Below are positions 28,148-34,033 of a DNA stretch of 34,033 nucleotides, piece after piece. A program made the translations under genes and the position numbers. The stretch lies in NCBI GenBank assembly GCA_001805695.1, contig MHGT01000019.1, forward strand, positions 45,438 to 79,470. Direction: 5' to 3'. Positions within the stretch are counted from its first letter, which is position 1, and the number at the start of each line of letters is the position of its first letter. The DNA is from Omnitrophica WOR_2 bacterium RIFCSPHIGHO2_02_FULL_67_20. Lineage in GTDB: Bacteria; Omnitrophota; Gorgyraeia; Aquiviventales; Aquiviventaceae. The notes under the pieces are model-generated. The model was given only the letters and a program-made list of their open reading frames with translations. It had not been told where the DNA came from and did not search any database.

Positions 28148-29342
28148 TCGGGAAGAGCCGCTCGGCCATCGTCTGGACGTCTTTGTCGCCGCGCCCGGAG
28201 AGGCCGACGATGACAAGCGCGTTGCGCGGCAGGCGGCGAGCCAGCGGCTCCAGATAGCCGATGGCGTGCGCCGGCTCCAAGGCCGGCAGGATGCCCTCGG
28301 TGCGCGCGAGGAGCGCGGCACCCCGCAGGGCCGTCGCGTCGCTGGCGGCGGCGTACTCCGCGCGCTTCGCCAGCTGGTAGTAGGCATGCTCCGGCCCGAC
28401 GCCGGGATAGTCCAGGCCCGCCGAGATGGACTGGGTCTCCATCACCTGCCCGAACCGGTCCTGCAGGAGCAGGCTGCGTGAGCCGTGCAGGACGCCCGGC
28501 CGCCCCTTGACCAGCGTGGCGGCGTGATGCCCCGGGGTGAGCGATCGGCCGCCCGCCTCGACGCCGATCATCCGCACGCGCCGGTCGTTGCGGAACGGGT
28601 GGAAGAGGCCGATGGCGTTGGAGCCGCCGCCGACGCAGGCCAGCAACACGTCGGGCAGCCGGCCCGCCACTTTCCGGATTTGCCGGCGGGCTTCCTCGCC
28701 GATGACCGACTGGAAGTCGCGCACCAGGCGCGGGTACGGGTGCGGCCCGACGACGGAGCCGATGCAGTAGTGGGTCGTGCGCACCGTGGTCACCCAGTTG
28801 CGGATCGCGTCGTTGCAGGCGTCCTTGAGCGTGCGCGTGCCGCTGCGCACCGCGGTGACGCGAGCACCCAGCAGGCGCATCCGCACGACGTTGAGTGATT
28901 GGCGGCGCATGTCCTCCTCGCCCATGAACACCTCGCACTCGAGGCCGAAGAGGGCGGCCACCGTCGCGGTCGCGACCCCGTGCTGGCCCGCACCGGTTTC
29001 GGCGATGAGCCGCCGCTTGCCCATGCGCACGGCGAGCAGCCCCTGGCCGAGCGTGTTGTTGATCTTGTGGGCGCCGGTGTGCAGGAGGTCTTCCCGCTTG
29101 AGGTAGACGCGGACGCGGCCGAGTGAGCGGCTGAGGCGCTTGGCGAAGTAGAGGGGCGTCGGTCGGCCGGCGTACTGCGCGAGCAGCTCGCCGAGCTGGC
29201 GGCGGAAGCCGGAATCCCGGCGGGCCTCGGCGTAGGCGCGCTCGAGCTCATCCAGCGCGGCCATGACGGTCTCCGGGACGAACTTGCCCCCGAAGGGCCC
29301 GAAGTGGCCGGTGCGGTCTGGGAGGGTCGGTTGGAATCTCAT
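28125..29342 (-). CDS. trpB: Tryptophan synthase beta chain
   Basis: 405 residues; PLP enzyme joining indole and serine. The PLP Lys93 is in [29 protein letters not shown] and the phosphate loop [10 protein letters not shown] follow. It is the TrpB1 type, which partners trpA. The start ATG 29342 is the second of two ATGs 5 nt apart; only this one is in frame. No other trp gene is nearby, so the rest of the pathway is elsewhere. Confidence 0.97.
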   Translation of the reverse strand: MRFQPTLPDRTGHFGPFGGKFVPETVMAALDELERAYAEARRDSGFRRQLGELLAQYAGRPTPLYFAKRLSRSLGRVRVYLKREDLLHTGAHKINNTLGQGLLAVRMGKRRLIAETGAGQHGVATATVAALFGLECEVFMGEEDMRRQSLNVVRMRLLGARVTAVRSGTRTLKDACNDAIRNWVTTVRTTHYCIGSVVGPHPYPRLVRDFQSVIGEEARRQIRKVAGRLPDVLLACVGGGSNAIGLFHPFRNDRRVRMIGVEAGGRSLTPGHHAATLVKGRPGVLHGSRSLLLQDRFGQVMETQSISAGLDYPGVGPEHAYYQLAKRAEYAAASDATALRGAALLARTEGILPALEPAHAIGYLEPLARRLPRNALVIVGLSGRGDKDVQTMAERLFPNGPARRV

Positions 29343-29357
29343 GGCATGGAAACCCTT

Positions 29358-29386
29358 ATGGTAACCGTCGGGAGAGGATGTGTCAA
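29358..29386 (-). promoter_or_regulatory. Possible promoter before trpB
   Basis: Minus strand perfect TTGACA (29381-29386, overlapping the stop codon of the upstream gene), 17-nt spacer, TACCAT (29358-29363). The predicted transcription start would be so close to the ATG that the AAGGG ribosome site lies outside the message. Either translation is near-leaderless or this is chance. Confidence 0.4.
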
Positions 29387-30387
29387 ACGACGGAGGAGGC
29401 TGACCAGAGGCGCACGCGGCGGCCTACCCTGGCCCGGCGGGCCCGGCGCACGACCTCAGCACCCAGGGCGATGTCATGGATGGCCAGGCCGGTGGAGTCG
29501 AAGACGGTCAGCTCGGCGGCCGAGCGGCGGCCGCGCGCGCGGCCAATGAGGATCTCGCCCAGGCTGGCGTGGATGTCGCGCCGCCGGAAGAACCCGCGGC
29601 GCACCGGCACGTTCAGCTCCCCGCCGTGGAGCGCCTGCTCCCGCTCGTCGACCACGACGAGCGCGTCGGTGAGGATGCGCGGGTCGAGTTCCTGCTTGCC
29701 CGGGGCGTCCGCCCCGACCGCGTTGACGTGCGTGCCGAGCGAGAGCCACGCGCGCCTGACGATGGGGCGGCGCGAGGGGGTGAGCGTCACGACGATGTCG
29801 GCCTCCCGTACGCACCGCTCGATCCCGGCGCAGGGCTCGAAGGCGATGCCGCGGTGGGTGCGGCGCATCCGCGCGCAGAAGTGCCGCGCCTCGCCCGGAA
29901 GCGCCCCCCAGACGCGCACCCGGCGCAGGCGGAAGACCGCGGCGAGCGCGGCCAGCTGGGCGTCCGCCTGCGCCCCGCAGCCGACGAGCCCGACGGTGCG
30001 GCTGTCGCGCCGCGCGAGTGTGCGCGCCGCCACCGCTGCGGCGGACGCCGTGCGCAGCTTCGTGATGAGCAGCCCGTCCATCACGGCGAGCGGCACCCCC
30101 GTCGCCGGGTCGTTGAGGACGATGACCGCCATGACCGTCGGCAATCCGCGCGCGGGGTTGTGCGGGTGCACGTTCACCCACTTGATACCGCAGGCCGGCG
30201 GGTGCGCAAGGTAAGCCGGCATCGCCCGGAAATCGCTGCCGCGCGACAGCGGCAGATAGATTTTCGGCGGCATGACCGTTTCGCCGCGCGCCATGGCCTT
30301 GAACGCCTCGCGCGTCGTGCGGATGGCGGTGCGGATGTCCACGAGGCGGGCGACATCCCGCTGAGTCAAAATCAACGTGTCTTGCAT
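29383..30387 (-). CDS. Ornithine cyclodeaminase / mu-crystallin family protein
   Basis: 334 residues of the OCD family (ornithine cyclodeaminase, alanine dehydrogenase, ketimine reductase). Seen: substrate-binding Lys in [12 protein letters not shown], dinucleotide motif [16 protein letters not shown], and [17 protein letters not shown] with the catalytic Asp. ATG 30387 ([12 protein letters not shown]) fits the family; an upstream in-frame extension would translate repeat DNA. The exact reaction cannot be assigned; with no arginine or proline genes nearby, an imine reductase is as likely as ornithine cyclodeaminase. Confidence 0.87.
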   Translation of the reverse strand: MQDTLILTQRDVARLVDIRTAIRTTREAFKAMARGETVMPPKIYLPLSRGSDFRAMPAYLAHPPACGIKWVNVHPHNPARGLPTVMAVIVLNDPATGVPLAVMDGLLITKLRTASAAAVAARTLARRDSRTVGLVGCGAQADAQLAALAAVFRLRRVRVWGALPGEARHFCARMRRTHRGIAFEPCAGIERCVREADIVVTLTPSRRPIVRRAWLSLGTHVNAVGADAPGKQELDPRILTDALVVVDEREQALHGGELNVPVRRGFFRRRDIHASLGEILIGRARGRRSAAELTVFDSTGLAIHDIALGAEVVRRARRARVGRRVRLWSASSVV

Positions 30388-30406
30388 GAAGAGCCGGGCC
30401 CGCTCA

Positions 30407-30497
30407 GGAGGACGCAGATGACCGCTGATTGCTGCGCAGATCACCGCAGATCAGCGAAAATCTGCGCTCTGTCATCTGCGGCAATCTGCGTCCTCCT
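30407..30497. repeat. Inverted word element, CGCAGAT/CGCTGAT type (4 + 4)
   Basis: Words at 30413, 30423, 30435 and 30445 (10-12-10) face ATCAGCG/ATCTGCG words at 30450, 30460, 30474 and 30484 (10-14-10). The outermost AGGAGGACGCAGAT is nearly perfectly mirrored. It lies between the ychF stop (30515-30517) and the OCD gene start. Confidence 0.88.
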
Positions 30498-30514
30498 CAT
30501 TTGTGAAGCTCGTC

Positions 30515-31606
30515 CTAGGATCCTACCCGGAAATGGATCACGTCGCCGTCCTGCACCGCGTAGTCCTTCCCCTCCAGCCGTAGGAAACCCTGCGCCTTCG
30601 CGTTCGCCTCGCTGCCGCACTGCAGCAGCGCCTGGGCCTGGATGACCTCGGCGCGGATGAACTTCCGCTCGAAGTCGGTATGGATGGTCCCGGCCGCCTG
30701 CGGCGCTTTCGTGCCGCGCGGGACGGTCCAGGCCTGGAGGATCTTCGAGGCGGTCGTGAAGAAGGTGATGAGCGACAGGAGGGCCGAGCCCTCCCGGATG
30801 ACCTGCGGCAGGACCGACTCCTTCACCCCCAGCTCCCGCATCATCTCGGTCCGGTCCGCCGGCGGAAGCTCCATCAGCTCCGCTTCGAGCTTCGCGCACA
30901 CGACCACCACGCGGGCCCCCTCGCGCTCCGCGAGCGCGCGGAGTGCTGCGACCGACGGCTCCGACGAGCCGCTTCCCTCCCCGACGTTCGCCGCGTAGAG
31001 CACCGGCTTCGCGCTGAGCAGATCCACCCCCCACGTCCCGGGGTGCTGCTCCGGTGCCAGGCTCAGGCTGCGGATCGTCCGTCCGGCGCCGAGTGCTGTG
31101 TCCCATGCGGCCAGCCGCTCGACGAGAGCCGCCGCCTTCTTGTCGCCGCTCTTCGCCAGCTTCTGCTCCTTCTCCTTGCGGCGCTGGACGACCTCGAGGT
31201 CCTTGAGGAGGAGTTCGGTGTTGACGACCTCGGCGTCGCGCGCCGGATCCGTCCCGCCCATCGGGTGGGCGACGTTTTCCTCCTCGAAGCAGCGCACGAC
31301 GTGCAGGAGCGCGTCCACGCCGAAGACGTGGCTGAGGAACTGGTTGCCGAGCCCCTCGCCCTGGGAAGCACCCTTCACCAGGCCGGCGATGTCCACGACC
31401 TCGAGCGTCGTCGGGATCACCCGCTCCGGCAAGAGGAGCGCCGCCAGCGCGTCGAGGCGCGCATCCGCGACTGGTGCGACGCCGACGTGCTGGTCAATCG
31501 TCGTGAACGGGTACGGCGCCACCGCGGCGTGGCCGGCGGTCAGCGCGTTGAAGAGCGTGGACTTGCCGGCGTTGGGCAACCCCACCAGGCCGAGCTTTGT
31601 ACTCAT
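30515..31606 (-). CDS. ychF: Redox-regulated ATPase YchF
   Basis: 363 residues; Obg-family P-loop protein that prefers ATP and binds ribosomes. G1 is GLPNAGKST; G3 is DIAGL. The nucleotide-specificity motif is NVGE rather than NKxD, which is the mark of YchF. A coiled-coil segment (RRKEKEQKLAKSGDKK) and the C-terminal TGS domain (FTTASKILQAWTVPRGTKAP, then HTDFERKFIRAEV) follow. ATG 31606 (MSTKLGLVGLPN) is family-typical; a GTG at 31627 would add seven residues translated from a small palindrome. Confidence 0.97.
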   Translation of the reverse strand: MSTKLGLVGLPNAGKSTLFNALTAGHAAVAPYPFTTIDQHVGVAPVADARLDALAALLLPERVIPTTLEVVDIAGLVKGASQGEGLGNQFLSHVFGVDALLHVVRCFEEENVAHPMGGTDPARDAEVVNTELLLKDLEVVQRRKEKEQKLAKSGDKKAAALVERLAAWDTALGAGRTIRSLSLAPEQHPGTWGVDLLSAKPVLYAANVGEGSGSSEPSVAALRALAEREGARVVVVCAKLEAELMELPPADRTEMMRELGVKESVLPQVIREGSALLSLITFFTTASKILQAWTVPRGTKAPQAAGTIHTDFERKFIRAEVIQAQALLQCGSEANAKAQGFLRLEGKDYAVQDGDVIHFRVGS

Positions 31607-31613
31607 CGTCGTT

Positions 31614-31630
31614 CCGGTGTCTGACACCGG
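31614..31630. repeat. 17-bp hairpin of the GTCTGAC family before ychF
   Basis: CCGGTGTC and GACACCGG around a single T, directly between the transporter stop codon and the ychF start. The core GGTGTCTGACACC resembles the GGGGTCTGACACC cores in the tandem repeat at 32057-32171. Confidence 0.7.
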
Positions 31631-31633
31631 CCA

Positions 31634-32053
31634 TTAGCGACGCAGCAACAGGACTCCGACAACGACGCACACCACCCCCAGCAGGCGCGAAAGGGTCAGC
31701 GGCTCGCGCAGCACCCACCAGCCGAGGAGGGCGGCCACCAGCGGGTAGGCGCCGGCGACCGGCGTCACCTGGGAGAGCGCGCCGCTCTTGAGCGCATGGT
31801 AGAACGCCATCTGCCCCACGAAGCTGGCGAGCAGGCCGCTGAGTGCGAGCAGCACCACCGACGTCCAGGGCATCGCGCGCACCGCCGCCCAGGGCGACCA
31901 GAGCCACGTGGCGACCACGAGGCCGACCACCACTCCCGCGCTGCGGACGACGACGCCCGCGGCGGGTGGGGCGCCGCCCAAGCCCACTTTCTCCATGAGG
32001 GGGACGATGCCCCAGATGCACGCCGTCAGCAAGGCCCAGAGAAACGCATTCAT
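31634..32053 (-). CDS. Half-size EamA/DMT family transporter
   Basis: 139 residues with about five hydrophobic helices, equal to one EamA repeat (full transporters have two). It would work as a dimer, like SMR-type exporters. Typical segments are IWGIVPLMEKVGL, ALSGLLASFVGQMAFYHALKSG and SQVTPVAGAYPLVAALLGWWVLREPLT. ATG 32053 is preceded by GGAGG 5 nt away; those bases belong to the 54-bp repeat unit. Substrate unknown. Confidence 0.85.
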   Translation of the reverse strand: MNAFLWALLTACIWGIVPLMEKVGLGGAPPAAGVVVRSAGVVVGLVVATWLWSPWAAVRAMPWTSVVLLALSGLLASFVGQMAFYHALKSGALSQVTPVAGAYPLVAALLGWWVLREPLTLSRLLGVVCVVVGVLLLRR

Positions 32054-32056
32054 GTA

Positions 32057-32164
32057 ACCTCCACTGGTGGGGTCAGACACCTCGCTTCAGCCACCCGACG
32101 GCGAGGTGTCACCTCCACTGGTGGGGTCAGACACCTCGCTTCAGCCACCCGACGGCGAGGTGTC
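32057..32164. repeat. Perfect 54-bp tandem duplication
   Basis: Two identical 54-bp units (32057-32110 and 32111-32164), followed by AGACCCC which completes the last inverted arm. Each unit holds GGGGTCAGACACCTCGC and a facing GCGAGGTGTC arm, 16 of 17 bases complementary in the second unit (32123-32139 with 32155-32171). On the coding strand the end of unit 1 reads GTGGAGGT and is the ribosome site of the transporter gene. Confidence 0.95.
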
Positions 32165-32173
32165 AGACCCCAA

Positions 32174-32905
32174 CTATTCGCGGCGAAATTGCTGCCAGAG
32201 CCGCCGGAAGCGGCTCTCGTACAGCAGCTGGTAGAGCGCCTGCTTGTCGGGGAACGCGCGCGCCGCCGCCTCGCGGAGCGCTGCCTGCTGGATCTCGATG
32301 TCGATGAGCGGCACATCCCCGGAGACGATCAGCTCGCAGATGCGGTCCGCCTGCCGCTGGAGCGCGCGCACCGTCTCGTCCTCGGCGCAGAGTGCGGAGA
32401 GCCGTGCCAGCAGCTCCTCCTTCACGTCCTCGCGGTTGACGGCCGAGAGCGGGATCAGCTCGACGTCCCGGCGCCGCTTCAGCGCCGTCAGGAACGGGAT
32501 CGGCGACACACCCGCCGTCGCGACGATGGAGGGGCCGCGGTCGAAGGCCTCCTGCACCGCCTGCTCGAACGCCTTCGAGGAGAGCTCCATCTTGCCCAGC
32601 TCATCGAGGAAGAGGAGGAAGGCGCGCTGGACCCCGCGCCGGATCACCGGCACCGCCACGTTCTCGAGGACGGAGGGATTGACCAGGTACGGCCCGACGC
32701 GCGTGCCATGCTCGAGGCGGCGGTGCGCCAGCAGGACCTGCCGCCCGTCGAGCGGGCTGAGCCAGAACCCCACGCGCTGCTCCCCTTCCCGGCACTCCTC
32801 GGTCAGGAAGCCGTCGATCGGGCAGTGGCGCAGGGAGCGGACGAGCTCCTTCACGAGGGTGGTCTTGCCGCTGCCGGGCCGGCCGACGATGAGGAGGTGC
32901 TTCAT
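32174..32905 (-). CDS. THEP1-like nucleoside-triphosphatase with C-terminal extension
   Basis: 243 residues. P-loop VGRPGSGKTTL at the very start, then IDGFLTEECREGEQRVGFWL and the Walker B-like LFLDELGKMELSS, all as in the THEP1 NTPase family (archaeal/thermophile and human cancer-related NTPase). Family members are about 180 residues; here some 75 extra residues form a helical, charged tail (VRALQRQADRICELIVSG onward). ATG 32905 is chosen because the frame upstream reads into a repeat. Function of the family is poorly known: slow NTP hydrolysis in vitro. Confidence 0.83.
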   Translation of the reverse strand: MKHLLIVGRPGSGKTTLVKELVRSLRHCPIDGFLTEECREGEQRVGFWLSPLDGRQVLLAHRRLEHGTRVGPYLVNPSVLENVAVPVIRRGVQRAFLLFLDELGKMELSSKAFEQAVQEAFDRGPSIVATAGVSPIPFLTALKRRRDVELIPLSAVNREDVKEELLARLSALCAEDETVRALQRQADRICELIVSGDVPLIDIEIQQAALREAAARAFPDKQALYQLLYESRFRRLWQQFRRE

Positions 32906-32997
32906 CAGAGTGGCGAAGTGACTGAGTGGCAAAGTGGCCTGGCTCTATAAGGCGAGTGGACCCTTCCACTCTGCCACTTAGCCACTGGGCCACTTCA
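32906..32997. repeat. Inverted word element, AAGTGGC type (8-bp units, 4 + 4)
   Basis: Four 8-mers (32906, 32914, 32922, 32930; core AGTGG, one AGTGA) face four 8-mers (32966, 32974, 32982, 32990; core CCACT). The last right-hand unit contains the TGA stop codon of the upstream gene (32995-32997), and the left arm begins one base after the NTPase start codon. Confidence 0.9.
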
Positions 32998-33411
32998 TTC
33001 GAGCGGGAGGGACTTGCGCCGGTCCGACTTCTTGTAGTACTCCAGGGTCGGCAGGATGGGCGCGAAGTCCTCGGGATACGGGAGGAAGAAGGTCGCCGCC
33101 TCATAGACGCCCACGCTGGTCCGGACGGCCCCCTTGAAGACGCCGTACGCCGCGCCCGTGAAGAAGCTGCCGCCGGTGTCGCCGCTCGACATTCGCTGGC
33201 CGATGTTGAGCGGAATCTCCATCCACCCGCCGAGCGCATTGGCCAGCCCCCGCCCCAGCTTGTTGAAGGCCGGGTGGAGGTTGTACCGGCCCATCACCTC
33301 ATCGACGCGGTCCTGCGCCGGCGGCGTAGGCGGCAGCTCGGCCCACACCGCCGAGGCTCCGACGCACACCGCCACGACCGCGATCCCGCTCAAGCGTCGC
33401 CACACCGTCAT
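32995..33411 (-). CDS. Exosortase-system-associated protein, TIGR04073-like
   Basis: 138 residues with a signal peptide (about 1-24, cleavage near VWAEL). The body matches my memory of the TIGR04073 family: KLGRGLANALGGWMEIPLNI, a Gly-rich middle (GSFFTGAAYGVFKGAVRT), VGVYEAATFFLPYP and a final APILPTLEYYKK. Members occur in genomes with exosortase/PEP-CTERM systems and are exported; function unknown. ATG 33411 lies one base past the radC stop and has GGAGG 7 nt upstream. No exosortase gene is in the window. Confidence 0.72.
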   Translation of the reverse strand: MTVWRRLSGIAVVAVCVGASAVWAELPPTPPAQDRVDEVMGRYNLHPAFNKLGRGLANALGGWMEIPLNIGQRMSSGDTGGSFFTGAAYGVFKGAVRTSVGVYEAATFFLPYPEDFAPILPTLEYYKKSDRRKSLPLE

Positions 33412-33412
33412 G

Positions 33413-34033
33413 TCATGTCCTCCGCCGGGCTCTGTGTGTGATGCGGCGCGCTGCCGGCCGCGCGGCCATGAGGCCCCGCGCGGCCAGGCTCACCACGCCG
33501 TCGGCGCCGATGATGAGATGGTCCAGCACTTCGATGCCCAGGAGTAGCCCCGCCTCGACGAGCCGCCCGGTCAGCTCCACGTCGTGCTCGGACGGCTCGG
33601 GATCGCCCGAGGGATGGTTGTGGGCGACGAGGACCGCGGCGGCGGAGGCGGCGATTGCCTCCTTGAAGAGCTCGCGGGGGTGGACGAGGCTCGCCGAGAG
33701 GCTGCCGACGGCGATGGGGCTGACGCGGAGCAGGCGGTGGCGGGCATCCAGGAGGAGGGCGACCACGTGCTCCTTGCGCTTGTCGAGGAGCCGCGGCCGC
33801 AGGACCGCGGCGGCCGCGTCAACGCTGTCGATGACCGGCCGTCCGCCGTCGGCGGGCAGCGCGATCCGCCGCGCGAGCTCCACCGCCGCCTTGAGCTGCG
33901 CCGCTTTCGCCGGACCGATGCCGTGGACCGACGAGAGCTGCTCCACCGACGCCTCCGCGAGGCTCCGCAGCGTCCCGAAGGCGGCGAGGAGCCGCCGCGC
34001 GCTGACGAGCACCGACTCGCCCGCGACCCCGCG
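33413..34033 (-). CDS. radC: RadC-family JAB domain protein, N-terminus beyond window
   Basis: About 207 residues visible; the reading frame continues to the right edge (RGVAGESVLVSARRLL is mid-protein RadC sequence), so the first ~30 residues are missing. A helix-hairpin-helix region (VHGIGPAKAAQLKAA) precedes the JAB/MPN metalloprotease-like domain with HNHPSGDPEPSEHD (His-x-His and Asp metal ligands). The C-terminal end is Arg-rich and overruns the family end slightly. RadC has no proven DNA repair role despite its name. Confidence 0.93.
   Translation of the reverse strand, partial: RGVAGESVLVSARRLLAAFGTLRSLAEASVEQLSSVHGIGPAKAAQLKAAVELARRIALPADGGRPVIDSVDAAAAVLRPRLLDKRKEHVVALLLDARHRLLRVSPIAVGSLSASLVHPRELFKEAIAASAAAVLVAHNHPSGDPEPSEHDVELTGRLVEAGLLLGIEVLDHLIIGADGVVSLAARGLMAARPAARRITHRARRRT

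Noticed and set aside
28148-28387. N-terminal extension of TrpA
   Set aside because: Lies entirely within trpB in another frame and has no similarity to Trp[11 protein letters not shown] at 28147 is the normal start.
31607-31627. GTG start giving YchF an MSDTGTT leader
   Set aside because: The leader is translated from the small palindrome; ATG 31606 gives the conserved YchF N terminus.
271-32997. CRISPR array
   Set aside because: Repeats are too short, arranged as inverted halves rather than direct repeats with unique 30-nt spacers, and no cas genes are present.

Overview
This is a GC-rich bacterial chromosome window with almost every gene on the minus strand; only an exeA/gspB-like pair (12813-14267) points the other way. 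I see no rRNA, tRNA, CRISPR array, transposase or phage gene. The best lineage clue is a small basic protein at 16267-16524 that matches the PVC-superphylum signature protein family (known from Planctomycetes, Verrucomicrobia, Chlamydiae and Omnitrophota). An exosortase-associated TIGR04073-like gene at 32995-33411 fits too. A high-GC Omnitrophota-like member of the PVC group is my best guess. It is an inference.

Layout, reading the minus strand from right to left. 34033-31634: radC, a TIGR04073-like envelope gene, a THEP1-like NTPase and a half-size EamA transporter. 31606-29383: ychF and an ornithine-cyclodeaminase-family gene. 29342-20854: trpB-trpA-ruvX-M16 peptidase-rpe-phosphohexomutase-lepA-lepB, mostly overlapping or closely spaced. 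20767-14310: a glycine-zipper lipoprotein, pgsA, der, plsY, a SPOR protein, the PVC small basic protein, an NAD(P)HX epimerase and aroB. 14267-12813 (plus strand): the secretion-type ATPase and its membrane partner. 12620-11474: a PilZ protein and three very small genes with their own promoters and an intrinsic terminator. 11425-1: HIT, PilZ, alpha/beta hydrolase, GDPD, an NTE-like cNMP-binding/patatin lipase, then thiolase, 3-hydroxyacyl-CoA dehydrogenase, enoyl-CoA hydratase, a 2-hydroxyacid dehydrogenase, a long acyl-CoA dehydrogenase and an acyl-CoA synthetase cut by the window edge.

The left third reads as one lipid-turnover programme. Lipases and a phosphodiesterase would release fatty acids and glycerophosphate, and a full beta-oxidation set behind its own promoter would consume the acids. 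The hydrolase genes are joined by overlapping stop/start codons to PilZ and HIT genes, which suggests second-messenger control of lipid turnover.

The most unusual content lies between the genes. Eleven junctions carry different members of one architecture: several copies (usually four) of a short word, then a loop, then the same number of reverse complements. Unit spacing is mirror-symmetric (7-7-7, 8-8-8, 8-10-8, 10-12-10), yet each junction uses its own word or word family. A second type is a 98-143 bp structured element with inverted ends TCCCACCACCTG, present four times and always flanked by TCA direct repeats. In two copies it sits exactly inside what would have been an ATGA stop/start overlap and leaves both genes intact. 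Other oddities are a perfect 38-bp palindrome in the divergent promoter region and a perfect 54-bp tandem duplication that supplies a ribosome binding site.
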